From Mikania micrantha (Eukaryota > Streptophyta > Magnoliopsida > Asterales > Asteraceae): DNA of 64,000 bases. A program made the position numbers and the translations under genes. Below are positions 45,535 to 56,060 of the stretch, one piece after another. The notes beneath the pieces are model-generated. The model was not told where the DNA came from and made no database searches. It saw only the letters and a list, made by a program, of their open reading frames with translations. The stretch is taken from NCBI GenBank assembly GCA_009363875.1, contig CM018697.1:50733484-50797483 (forward strand), written 5' to 3'. Each line of letters starts with the position of its first letter. Positions within the stretch are counted from its first letter, which is position 1.

Positions 45535-47600
45535 TTATCCACCATAGGTACGAATGGGATTCTTATGCAGCACCATCATATCATCTTTCTTGAACTTGAG
45601 CAGATCCTTGGGGTCTAGAATAAAATAGTCGTTTGAATCACGCACGATAACTGCTCCAAATGTAATTTCTGTAAAATACCAAAACTGGAAGTCCTTGAGC
45701 GAGTTATCAGGAACCCTCATATGAACTGGGATTGCTTTCTCTGGGTTGGGAGGAGGATACTTGGTATAGACCCAAGGTTGCTTCGTGGCAGGATCCATAA
45801 CGTATTTAGAGGTGAATCTTCTCCCTTTAGCAGACTTCATAACTGGGAAGTCCTTGTCGCACTAATCTTTGAGAAACTTGGAAAACAGATCAACTTGATT
45901 GTCGGCGGAGATATTCTTGAATACAGCTTTGTTGATGCTCCTCAGATCACTCTTTGGCAGTGAACAGAAATCCTACGGCCTTTTGAAGTACTCAAGTTTG
46001 CCATTGATTCTCTTCACCAAATATAGTTGCTTCTCCTTATCGTACATCCAGCAAACGAATCTATATCTATCATTGCGGACAACAAATAAGTCCTTGGAGC
46101 TAGCAATGTACGTGTATTAAGGATTCTCCACATCATCATCAGGTCCTGGGGCAATCCAAATCTTCTGTAATTAGACGGGAGTGTGTGTCCAATCCCGTTT
46201 CTTATCGAACAACCTCTCAATAACAAAGCCGAGTGTGGTGACTTCTTTTCCGAGCTAATCGAAATATTTGATAGCATACAAATAGTTTATATATGGATCA
46301 ATGGAGATGTTCCTGAGTATAATGTTCTCTGGTTCGTCTTCCTGAGATGCTCATGAGGAAGATCGAGGAAACTCTCCATGTTTCGTATCACAAACGGCCT
46401 CAAATACTGAATCCAAAGATACATCTTTGAACATATCCCCCAACCCTTCATTCTTCATCTCCTCTCCAAGCCCCTCAAAATGAAAGTATTCAGGAAGATC
46501 ACCGAATAAATCATCACATTCGTCTATAGGCTTGCTGGAGGAAGGAATTCATTGATTATTACCGCGCTGGTCATCAACGGGCTTGTCATCGTTTTTGCCT
46601 TGACCATCTCCCTTGTCATCGTTATCACTATCATCATCACCATCTTTCTTGTCATCATCTTTATGCTAACCATCATCCTTCTTCTCTTCCTCCTCATCAT
46701 TCTTTTTTTCTTCATTATTATCTTTCTTTTCTCCTTTGGTAGGCTTAGCTCCCTTAGGAGTATCCACCTCTTTTCTCAATTCAGCATTCGCTTTATTCAG
46801 ACAACTGATATCTTTTCTTTTCCTGTTGATGTGCTTTGTAAATTTGATCGTTCCTTCCCTGAGATTGTCACTGATCATAGTATTTGTAGCAGAGTCTTGT
46901 TCCAAGACGAACACTCTTTCTTGCATCCACTCCAGGTTAATAGGAACAAAATCAGGCACGACAGAGATTGGTTGTCCATTGGAGCCTTTCCCTTATCAAC
47001 CCTGGCTTTAGGTGGGGATGGAGGTTGGGTGAAGTGAATAGGTGTAGGAGATTGAGATGGTGAGGTATGTTTGGGTGGAGGTGATGGTGGTTTGGTGGTT
47101 TGTGGTGTTCAGGTAGATTGTGTGGGTTGTGGTGTTTGGGTGTATTGGGTGGCTTGTGGTGTTTGGGTGGCTTGCGGTGTTTGGGTGGATTGGGTGGTTT
47201 GTGGTGTTTGGATGGATTGGGTGGCTTGGTTGGTTTGGGTGATATGTGGTGGCTTAGTTGTTTATGGTGGAAGTTTAATAGCCTGAGAAGATGTGCCTTC
47301 AGAAAGCTTCTTCTTCTTCAGGTGTAGGTCCTTGGCCTCCTGGACACCATCTTCTGCCTCTTCTCCTTTGGGGTTGAATCAGGTGAAGGGACATAGTCAG
47401 CATCCCTTTCATCTGAGGTGGTCCGACCTCGTCGTGGAGAAACTACCACTTGCTCCCTCCTGTCTTAGGTAAACTAGATATTAGTTTCAGACGAGTCAAA
47501 TGAAGGTGCTTTCTCTGTATGAGCAGCTTGTGTAGATGTGGATTGAAGAGCCTGGTCATGCTCCTCAGCAACATATGTTGTGGGAGTGGTCTGATCAGCT
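45535..47600 (-). pseudogene. Element A 3' ORF, type II, degenerate
   Basis: The sense order is a Pro/Thr/Gln repeat (TQTPQAT type, 47075-47260), then PDFVPINLEWMQERVFVLEQ, a coiled-coil-like KHINRKRKDISCLNKANAEL and a highly charged Lys/Asp/Glu tract. After this comes the conserved block: KQLYLVKRINGKLEYFKRP, FCSLPKSDLRSINKAVFKNI, then DFQFWYFTEITFGAVIVRD and DPKDLLKFKKDDMMVLHKNP, ending at 45535. The order VKR-DG-YF / SLP / F-FW-D-EAVI / LDP--L matches elements 5 and 6 at low identity, so I call them one family. Stops occur at about 46260, 46170, 46115, 45960 and 45862. No known domain is recognised. Confidence 0.6.
47075..47260. repeat. Minisatellite of TTTGGGTGG-type units inside the element A ORF
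   Basis: Units such as GTGGTGTTTGGGTGG and ATTGGGTGGCTTGTGGTG repeat irregularly. On the coding (minus) strand they spell a TQTPQAT-like heptapeptide repeat. The Trp/Gly-rich plus-strand frame is a by-product. Confidence 0.8.
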
Positions 47601-47623
47601 ATCTCATCATTTCTCTCAGAGAA

Positions 47624-48241
47624 TGTCAGGATCGGGTAATTTTAGGACAATAACAAATGAGGGTTTTCTGAACACTGAGTGGCGGAAACAAACAGGTTCA
47701 TTAATTGATACAAACAATGATTGCATGTATTAATTAAACTATGACACAACTATTAAAATCATTCTTCATTAATGCTCAATCAATTTAAATAGAAGTTGGG
47801 ATCAGGAAACACTATTCTGATCACAGAGCATCACTAATTTCTCTCTCTATAACTTGCTCTCTCTAGAACTATGTAGCTGATGGTGTATGTCTGTGTGTTT
47901 TTCTGAGTTGCCCTAATTCTATTACATCACTTTCTATTTATAGACAATGGGGGCCCATGAAAACATTTTAACCAGGGCCCAGACTACAATGAAATAAACA
48001 ATAGGGATATGCTGTCAAAATGATCTTGTCAGCATCTTAGGTGTCATTCCTTGTCAGCAACAGCAGCACTCTTATCAGCATCAATAGCTTCCTTGTCAGC
48101 GTCAGTAGGTTGAAGATGGAACAATACCAAGTATTGACAGCACTGTGAACATTTGTGAATAACAATCTGCTTATTCGCAAATGTTCTAACTGTGCAACAC
48201 TTACTCATTCGCAAATGATCTGAGTGTGCACAAGTTGAACA
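47624..48241 (-). repeat. Probable solo or truncated LTR (618 bp)
   Basis: The left edge is TGTCAGGATC (sense end GATCCTGACA). A good sense TATA box, TGTCTATAAATAGA, lies at 47932-47945. The right edge GTTGAACA at 48241 is my best guess. There is no PBS beside it and no PPT, so it is not one end of a resident element. Flanks differ (element A on the left, copia-4 on the right) and no duplication is found. TTGTCAGCA phrases (48024-48105) and CATTCGCAAATG-like palindromes (48146-48250) recur near the right end. Confidence 0.55.
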
Positions 48242-48259
48242 TTCGTAATTAAGAATTTG

Positions 48260-51200
48260 GGTTTGGAATAAAACCTCTTGTTCTTAAGAATGCTGCAAAT
48301 TACAAACACTGGAAGCAAAGATTCAAAATTTTCATATGCTACAGTGAGCCAGAACTATGGAACTCAATAGTTAAAGGACCATTTGTACCAATTAATCTGT
48401 CAATTATTGACTATCATAGCAGACGTGTTGATTTAAACTTTGTTACTGATGAAGAAGACAGAAGAAAAATCAGACTAGACATTAAAGCCTATAGTTCTCT
48501 TACAATGGGTCTGCCTATTGAAATTATGATGTCTATGCGAGAATATGAAACTGCAAAATCTTTGTGGGATGCTCTTAGTGTTATGTTTGTAGGAAGTACT
48601 GAACTAAAAGAAATGAGAAAAGACAAGCTGAAATATCAATTTGAAATATTCTGTCATATGTCTTGAGAGACTGTTACACAACAATTATATCGTGTTGTTG
48701 AACCGATAAATGAGCTTAAATCAAATGAGATAAAATATGATAATCATGATTTAAAGAAGAAATTGTTGCATACTCTTCCTGAAGAATGAAAAAACAATGT
48801 GACTGTGCTAAAAAACACAAAGAATATTCGAACCATGAAGGTTGATGAATTAATAGTTCACATTAAGGCAATGTCTATTGATGAAAGTACCAGAAAAAAT
48901 TCAAGAATTGTGATTGATCCATATAAATTTACAAACGTTCCTCTTGGTGTTAGTGCTCTCATTAGTGAAGAAATTGAACAAAAATCTGAAGAATTTGAGA
49001 CTCAATAATTTGGTTTAATTACCTCTCCACATGCTCCTTCAAATGCCAAAAAGGGAAATTCTGGAAACAAGTCAAAAGGATACAGTCAAAAGAAAAGGAC
49101 AGATGAGTCAGATGTTGATGATATTACCTTGAAAGTTAAGTCTGCTGATCAAAGGGCTTCCTGTGTTACTATTCTATCCACATATCTAGAGTATTTGAGT
49201 GGAAGTTTATCTGAAGTAGATATGAGTATTGATGAACTTGATTAAGAGGATCTTGATGAAATGGATCTTAAATGGCAAACTGCTATGGTTGTTATTAGAA
49301 ACAAAAGATTATTCAAAAATCTAGGTCACATGTCTTTTAACAAAGATTCAAGAGTAGGTTTTGATAAATCAAAAGTCAGATGTTACAATTGCAATCTATA
49401 TGGTCATTTCTCAAAAGAATGCAATGTGCCTGGTTCATCAATATAGTATTCAACAAATCAAATATTTTCATCTTCAAATAATAAAAATTCAAAACCAACA
49501 ATGCAAAGTTTTCAAAGAAATGACAATCTGAATGACAGAAGAAATCGAAATCAAAATCAGTCTTGAAATCAAAATCAAGAAAAAGCTAGAACTTCTATGT
49601 CAACTTCTTTAGTATCTCAACAGGATGAACATTTTGATTCGAATTCATATGCAAAGGATGTTCACCACACAATTTTTGCTTTAATGGCTGACTTGGCAGA
49701 AATGCCTCAAGATATACTTCAAAATGTTTGTTCTAAAAAATGCAAAGAAATTATTCAAGGTTATAGAGGTCATAATAAGGATTTAATTGATAAACTTAAA
49801 GAATTAGAATCAACAAATGCTCAATTAAAAAAAGAATATCAAATCAGTGACAAGAAAGTAAAGGCACAAGATATAGACATTGAGAAACTGAAAATTGAAA
49901 ATGATAAACTTTTAGCTCAAATAGATGATCTTCTTGCTAAATTTACACAAGCTAAGGATGATCTCTCACTAAATGAATTCAAAATGCAAAAATATGAATC
50001 TTCATCCAATGTTCTTCAAAATATTCTGGATAATCAGATTCAAACCAAACTCACAGCCGATTTAGGGTATCCTTCCCCTTTTAATCATAACTACACAGTT
50101 ATGCCTAAATCCCCAGAAGAAGTAGTATGTGGTAAGATAACTTCAGAAGAACAAAATAAAACTAAGGAATCAAATTTAACTCAGGTTAAGCCTCAAAAGA
50201 TTGAAACATTCGTAGAAACAGACTCTTCAAAAATTGCTTCAGGGCATCCATTAGAAATTTCATCTTCTGATGTTTCTCATGAAGTCAAAGTAAATCTTTC
50301 TATTCCTTTGCCAAATTTTGTAAATGAAAACTTTATACCGGTTTCAAATAAATCAAATACATCAACAAATCTGATTCCTCACATAACATATAATGAAAAC
50401 ACTTTAGTCTTTTATAAAGTGAAATTGAAAAGAAAACGAAAAAGGCCAAAAAAGAGGAAAGAAAGAAAAATGTCAAAAACAATGGTTTTGATGTAGATCA
50501 AGATGACTTACTGTATGACTCCTCAAGTCAAATGTCTATGATCTCTTAGATTCAAAATTTTCAAAAGATCCAATGTAAAATTTGTGGAAAATCAAATCAC
50601 TCAACAAGTGATTGTTACTTCAATCAACAAAATCAAAATTCAAAATTTGAAAATGGAAAACTAAGTTTTAGATCTGAAAGAAGTGTAAGTCCTAACTTCA
50701 GACCCTTAAGAAATTTCACTAAACCAAGAGAATTTTCAAATCAAATCTCTAATCCAATATTTGAGGAGTATTACAGTGATTACATTCAGGATACTTAATT
50801 TGAAAAATCTTATTATAAAGGAAGCTTTTGGATTCTTCCATCTTTTCATCATCAGAAATGAAAAGTATTTCAAAATGAAATGTTTCATAATTCCATCAAA
50901 TCATTTGAAAATTTTTGAAAATAGCAAACATCTAAGGCAAAGTGATGATGAATTGTATGATGATTTATGTCACCGAAAGAATCAAAATGTGATGAAGAAA
51001 TCCAATGATAGCTCCTTTAAACAATCTTATTCAACACATGTGTCCCCAAAGAAAGTAACATTTGTTAATGAACCATCAGATGTGAATATCATAGGTAAAA
51101 CTAAATTACCACTTGTATCACAATCTGTGAATGTCTCATATGAGACATCCATAAAGAAACAGTTATGGAAATCAGTTGCTTAAATGAATAAGATTGGTGG

Positions 51201-51318
51201 ATCTTCAACATCTGAAAATTTTGACACAACTGGGTTATCATATCAAAAAAATCTCTATTCTTGATGCTTCAGGACAACCCAAGACCATCATGGCTTGGGT
51301 TCCAAATTCTAATTGAAT
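48260..51318 (+). pseudogene. copia-4 gag (capsid, two zinc knuckles, coiled coil)
   Basis: No start codon is visible; the frame enters as KPLVLKNAANYKHWKQRFKI and continues CYSEPELWNSIVKGPFVP, AKSLWDALSVMFVGSTELKE and MKVDELIVHIKAMSIDE. The first CCHC is CYNCNLYGHFSKEC (about 49381-49422). A long Lys/Glu-rich coiled coil lies at about 49720-49980 (KCKEIIQGYRGHNKDLIDKL). The second CCHC is CKICGKSNHSTSDC (about 50577-50618). The C-terminus is TIMAWVPNSN with TGA at about 51317. Gag packages the RNA; double knuckles with a coiled coil are also seen in copia-2. Stops or shifts: about 48665, 48787, 49006, 49243, 49444, 49565 and 50495. Confidence 0.85.
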
Positions 51319-51339
51319 ATCTTTGGTACGTAGGAACAA

Positions 51340-51550
51340 ACCAAAATTCCAAGAAATATATGGCATGTTGACAGTGGTTGTTCCTAACATATGACAGTAA
51401 ATTGTTCTAGTTGTTTGATTTCAAAAGTGTAAATAGTCCAAATGTTGCTTTTGGAGGTGACCATAAAGGTGGAAAAGTGACAGGAATAGGAGATGTAGCC
51501 AATGGAAAACTCAGTTTTGAAAATGTAAACTATGTTCCTGAGTTGAAATA
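51340..51550 (+). pseudogene. copia-4 protease N-terminal fragment
   Basis: NIWHVDSGCS-HMTVNCSS (about 51357), with a TAA replacing the Arg codon after Ser-Cys-Ser, then FGGDHKGGKVTGIGDVANGK and LSFENVNYVPELKY. This is the same segment as in copia-1, copia-2 and copia-3. It stops at 51550 where the element 5 LTR starts. Confidence 0.82.
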
Positions 51551-51999
51551 TGTAGATTTCTCTTAATCGATCAATGGAATTCTATTAACAATTCAATATA
51601 TGGGGAATCTACATTAAAATCTATATGAATCAAAGATACACAATCATTATGATAAACATCATGTTCATTGATAACAAAATCAGATTACAAGAACATGAAA
51701 TAAGAACAAACAATTCTTTACAATCACACTAATCTCATATAGGTTTTCTCTCTGTGTTCAGTCACCCACTCAAAATACAGACAAACCTGTAATATATACA
51801 CAAAATAAATGAACCTAGCCGAACCAACAGGTTCGCCAGACGAACCTTTAGGTTCGCTGGACAAACCTTTACAATACAAAGCATTAGGTTCGCCGAACCT
51901 TTACCATTCTTGCCTAGGTTCGTGGGCCAGACGAACCTAGAAAAAACCGAAGTTAAATTACATACTTTTGAACGCAACCTATTACAAAATGACCTAACA
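51551..51999 (-). repeat. Element 5 3' LTR (449 bp) with GGTTCG/CGAACC swarm
   Basis: The sense LTR starts TGTTAGGTCATTTTG after the PPT and ends GAAATCTACA. Between 51810 and 51950 about nine GGTTCG or CGAACC copies occur in both orientations. Some pair as near-palindromes such as AGGTTCGCCGAACCT (51889-51903). Confidence 0.85.
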
Positions 52000-52044
52000 A
52001 ACTCCCCCTTAATAGTTGCTTCAAAATCTCCAAAATCTTGATCT

Positions 52045-53460
52045 TCAACCTTCAATCTGAGTCCCACTCGACGATTGATCTTCACAAACATTAATCACTG
52101 ACTTTGGAATCTTTGATAAAAGTTCAGCTTCAACCTTTGCATCTTTATCATCAATCTCTTTCTGGAATGCCATTAACTCAACATACAAATAATTCACATC
52201 TTCCCAGTTGCAACCAGAATGAATTCCCAAAGTGTAGCACATCCTTGCTATAGTTTGAAATTGCAAAGCCATATCTTTATAACTCACCCCAACATCATGA
52301 TATCCTTCCTTTGCATAATCAGCTTCATTAAGAATATCAATATCATGTTTTGAACAATTCACCAACCAAACAGGATCAAGCAGTCTTATAACCCTCCATT
52401 TCTCATCTTCTTTCAATAAAATAACTGCTTCAGAAGATCTTTCATCATAGAACCAAAACTTGAAATAAGAATTCCAATTTTGTTCTATCTTTCTCAATCT
52501 TGGTCTAGAATAAACCTTTGGCTTCGGATAAACACAAGAGTTATGTTTAAGCACCGAAAATTGAGGAACCAACCAATTCCGTCCTATCTTTGCTTCCTTC
52601 TTTAACAACTTTTCAAATCTTTCATTATGTTTAGTCTGGATAGGCTTGATCATTTTCAGTCTTGACAGCTGCATACATTCAAATGAAGGTAAAGACATAA
52701 GATCATATGCTTTTCCGAAATATGGACATCCATCTATTCTCTTCACCACATAACATCCTATATTCTTCAAAACTCTAGGAATGTTGTTGAAATATCCATA
52801 ACTCACAATTCTTCCACGCATTTTGGATTTAGATCCAATCTTGAACCATGAAAATTGTCTCAAATGATTGCCTTGAACTCGTTCATCATATACTTCAATC
52901 ATCTGTTTAAAAATCATCAAATGATCAATGATATACTTTTGTTGTTCTTGATTTTCTCTCCAAACATCCATATGTGTCTTGATTTTCAATGTATCACTTG
53001 TTGTGCTTTGAACTTTTCTATGAACTTCAATATCAAAAATTTTCTTCAAAGTCTGCAGTTTATACAAATTTTCATCAACATATTCATCATGCTCAAATTC
53101 AAATGAATGATCTGATTCTCTAACAATCATCTTTCCAGAATCATTGGCATTTTGTAAATCATTGACTTTGACTCCAAACAAAATATCAAGATGTTCTTTA
53201 GTATATCCATCTTCAATCTCCCCTTCTTCTAATTCTCTAACTTGATTAAGCTCACCAATCATTCTCAGTAATTCTCCATATCCAGCTTGTTTGAATAATT
53301 CCACCAATGTTGGTAATGAGTAATCAATCACAGACTTGGATACTCTATCTCAGTAAGATCTTCAATTTCCACATCTTAATCATCATTTGCTTTATCAGGA
53401 GAAACAGATGAAACTCGATTTGCATCAAAAGAAATTCCTGATGGTTTGTAAATTACTATA
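52045..53460 (-). pseudogene. Element 5 3' ORF, type II (best long copy with element 6)
   Basis: An open frame of 428 codons (53331-52045), preceded by a shifted stretch to 53460 (IYKPSGISFDANRVSSVSPD). Conserved landmarks shared with element 6: VIDYSLPT, an acidic region, IDHLMIFKQMIEVYDE, GSKSKMRGRIVSYGYFNNIP, VKRIDGCPYFGKAYDLMSLP, FKFWFYDERSSEAVILL, WRVIRLLDPVWLVNCSKHDI, and TIARMCYTLGIHSGCN with DVNYLYVELM. No signal peptide, membrane span, protease or polymerase motif is seen. It lies between pol (missing) and the PPT, where SIRE elements keep an extra ORF. I do not recognise the family. Breaks: a frameshift at about 53340 and TAA at about 53380. Confidence 0.8.
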
Positions 53461-54010
53461 TGTTGATTTGGTGAATTCCAATCAGGATCGAATACGAAGC
53501 TCTACGAACTATCAATGATGAGCGGAATCCATAATTGATAAGTATAGAATCAAAGGAAGACAAGCAATTTCATAAACAATCTTCTATTAATCAACCAATG
53601 ATTACAAGAAGTTCAAACAGAAAAACTCTTCTCTTCACAGAGAAAATCTCTCACAGGTTTGCTGAATTCTGTCAAAAGTTATGAAAAATTCAGCCAAACC
53701 TTCTATTTATACATATAGCTCAGCCGAACCTATTCTGGTAGCAGAACCCCTAGGTTCGCCGGACAAAACCTTAGGTTTGCTGGAAAAAAACCTTAGGTTC
53801 GCTAGACGAACCTAGGTTGCCAAACCTAAAGGTTCGCCGAACCTTCTCCAGGTTATAGGTTCGCCGAACCTATTAAAGCAATAGGTTCGTCGAACTTGTC
53901 TAGGTTCGTGGGCCAAACGAACCTTAGACAAACCTATTAGCCAAACCTTTCTAAAACTCAAAATAAATACAACTTTTTGAATAGAAAACTATTACATATG
54001 TGCACTAACA
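53461..54010 (-). repeat. Element 6 3' LTR (550 bp) with GGTTCG/CGAACC swarm
   Basis: The sense LTR starts TGTTAGTGCACATATG and ends CCAAATCAACA. About 14 GGTTCG or CGAACC copies, plus near matches, lie at 53718-53950 in mixed orientation. A sense TATA-like TATATGTATAAATAGAAGG lies at about 53700-53718, just upstream of the swarm in the sense direction being downstream of it in plus coordinates. The layout parallels the element 5 LTR. Confidence 0.82.
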
Positions 54011-54042
54011 AACTCCCCCTTAATAGTTTCTATCAAAAATCT

Positions 54043-55501
54043 TCATTCTTTGTCTTTTGCTTTTTCTTCTTCATTGTGTTTAACACCGCTTGATTCTCCA
54101 GTCTCTTCATGAACAACATTATCCACTGCTCGAATAACAACCGAACGTGGTACTTTTGCCAACCTCTCAGCTTCCAACTTTGCATCTCTTTCATCTCTTT
54201 CCTTTTGCACTTTCATCAGTTCAACATAAAGGTAATTAACATCATCCAAGTTGCAACCAGAATGTATACATAACGTATAACACATTCTTGCAATGGTTTG
54301 ATATTGAATTGCCATGTCTTTAAAGCTCACACCAAAATCATGAAATCCATCATCTGCATAGATCTCTGCTGTGTTAAGTAAATCAATATCTTCCTTTGAG
54401 CAGTACGCAATCCACACAGGATCAAGCATCCGAATCACTCTCCAGTTTTCTTCCTGCTTTAACAAAATCACCCCTTCAGATGTTCTTTCATCATAAAACC
54501 AGAATTTGAAGTAAGGATTCCAGTTCTGTTATATCTTCCTTAGTCTTTGTCTCTTGAAAACTTTAGGCTTTGCATATCCATGAATTCTATCTATGAATTG
54601 TGGTGTCAACAAACTCCTTCCAGTTCTTGCTTCTTTCTTTAACAATCTCTCAAAAACTTCATTATGTCTTGTCTGAATTGGCTTAATCATCTTCATTCTT
54701 GCCAAATTCATACATTCAAAAGATGGTAGACACATCAAATCAGAAGCTTTTCCAAAATACTGACATCCGTCTGTTCTTTTCACAATCTAGCATCCTTTGT
54801 CTGTCAAACTTCCTGGAATGTTATGAAAGTAACCATAACTAACAGTCCTACCAATCATCTTGGACTTAGATCCAATCTTGAACTTCTTGGATTGTCTAGT
54901 CTGGTTTTCTTGATCTTTGTCGTTCATGACTTCAATCATCATCTTGAAAATGTGTAAATGATCAATAATGTACTTTGTTTCTTCCTGATATTCCATCCAG
55001 AAATCCATGTTAGTCTTTTCTTTAATTTGATTCAAAGATGTCTTCAAAATACTTCCAAGTTCAAAGTTTCTCTTCAAAGTATTCATGTTTAACAATTCTT
55101 CATCAACAATGTCATCTTTCTCAAAATCAGATAAATCTAGATCGTCATCTTCTTCAAAATCAAACATCAAATCGTCATCAGTATCAAATAAATCTTGAAA
55201 ATCATGTGCAGAATATCCTCCAGCAATCTCTCCTTCTTCTAACTCTTGATCTACTCGAATCTCAAATATATTCCTCTGCAAGTCTATGTCAGAATGCATT
55301 TTAAACAAATCAAGAAAAGTAGGCAGAGAATAATCAATAACAGTCTCTGGATATTCTATTGCATCCAAATCTTGAAAATCTACATAAGTACAATCCTTTG
55401 CCCTATTAGAAGATACAACAGTCACAGGAACAGCTTCAGTAATTGTTGGAAAATAAGGACTAATGAAGCAAAACCACCTTTCAAATAATCTTTGTAATAA
55501 A
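54043..55501 (-). pseudogene. Element 6 3' ORF, type II
   Basis: A single frame, interrupted by only two nonsense codons, runs from about 55501 to 54043. It reads FERWFCFISPYFPTITEAVP, VIDYSLPTFLDLFKMHSDID, an Asp/Glu-rich stretch (55110-55180), GSKSKMIGRTVSYGYFHNIP, VKRTDGCQYFGKASDLMCLP, RSLLTPQF, RKI-QNW (Glu to TAA at about 54525) and MLDPVWIAYCSKEDIDLLNT. It then has ARMCYTLCIHSGCNLDDVNY and a charged C-terminus. The other stop is TAG at about 54784, where element 5 has Tyr. Roughly half the residues match element 5. The start is cut by the copia-3 LTR. The function is unknown. Confidence 0.8.
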
Positions 55502-55514
55502 TGTTGCAGGACAC

Positions 55515-55885
55515 TAGCTTCCGAAGACAAGTCTTCAGAAGAACCTTCGAAAGAGACAAATAAAAGACAATTGCTTCCGAAGACAAATAAATGCCAATTG
55601 CTTCCGAAGACATATAAAAGACACTAGCTTCCGAAGACAAATAAAAGAAAAATGCTTCCGAAGACAATACTTCAGAAGATGCTTCAGAAGACTCTTCTCA
55701 ATAACAAACCTCTAAAGACACTTGCTTCCGAAGAATAAAAGTCAATTATTTCGGAAGACCTCCAAAGACATTGGAAGAAAAACAATATTTCAGAAGACAT
55801 ATGTTTCTTCTGATGAAAGAATAAATGTAACCTTCTTTAGGATAACTGACTACATTAGATAGTTTCCTATGAAAAACTTCCGAAA
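55515..55885. repeat. CTTCCGAAG motif swarm (copia-3 LTR U3)
   Basis: CTTCCGAAGACA or a one-base variant recurs about ten times (for example 55518, 55576, 55600, 55629, 55654, 55725), alternating with phrases like AATAAAAGACA. It is more regular than the other swarms, with spacing often 24-30 bp. Confidence 0.88.
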
Positions 55886-56052
55886 GAATAATGTATTAGC
55901 ATCAGTACAAAAGTCTGAACTCAGATCTTTAAAGATCCTATGTTGACTTTACACTTGTACTATTCTGATGCTACAGTGTCTGTAATAGTGTCATCAGTCT
56001 TATCTGTTTGTCCTCTTCTTGTATTTGTCCTGAAACATTAAATGTCGGGGCT

Positions 56053-56060
56053 ATTTATAC
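56053..56060 (+). promoter_or_regulatory. copia-3 LTR TATA box
   Basis: TATTTATA lies inside GGGGCTATTTATACCCC, which can also form a short hairpin. It lies about 220 bp before the LTR end, a normal TATA position in copia LTRs. Confidence 0.6.

Larger units (their letters stand above)
45039..47623 (-). mobile_element. Element A: 3' end of a minus-strand copia-like element with type II 3' ORF
   Basis: It comprises a 3' LTR (45039-45411), a polypurine tract and a 3'-terminal ORF related to those of elements 5 and 6. Upstream pol and gag are absent: at 47624 a different LTR begins. The bases before the left edge are AATGG (45034-45038), a candidate target duplication. Confidence 0.65.
48242..51550 (+). 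mobile_element. copia-4: 5' coding part of a plus-strand copia (SIRE-like) element
   Basis: gag and the start of protease are present. The 5' LTR and leader are missing on the left; the element is cut at 51550 by element 5, just after VPELKY. The candidate target duplication is AAATA (51546-51550), whose partner should lie right of the window. Confidence 0.8.
51551..53460 (-). mobile_element. Element 5: 3' end of a minus-strand copia-like element, nested in copia-4
   Basis: 3' LTR (51551-51999), polypurine tract (sense ATTAAGGGGGAGTT, 52000-52013) and type II 3' ORF, cut at 53460 by element 6. Its upstream half should lie right of the window. Confidence 0.8.
53461..55501 (-). mobile_element. 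Element 6: 3' end of a minus-strand copia-like element, nested in element 5
   Basis: 3' LTR (53461-54010), PPT (sense ATTAAGGGGGAGTT, 54011-54024) and type II 3' ORF up to about 55501, where the copia-3 LTR begins. It splits the element 5 ORF. The candidate target duplication is CTATA (53456-53460). Confidence 0.78.

Noticed and set aside
46552..47037. Plus-strand frame of 161 residues that looks like a multi-pass membrane protein (Ile/Val/Leu/Phe runs)
   Set aside because: It is the complement of the Lys/Asp/Glu-rich tract of the element A ORF. The hydrophobic look is a strand artefact of GAT/GAA/AAG repeats.
47071..47327. Trp/Gly/Val-rich plus-strand frames
   Set aside because: By-product of the GT-rich minisatellite; the minus-strand Thr/Gln/Pro reading continues the surrounding ORF.
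55422..55667. Minus-strand frame with MSSEA repeats, as if an N-terminal extension of the element 6 ORF
   Set aside because: The repeats are the CTTCCGAAGACA swarm read in frame. They fall in what I take to be the copia-3 LTR, and element 5 has no such extension.
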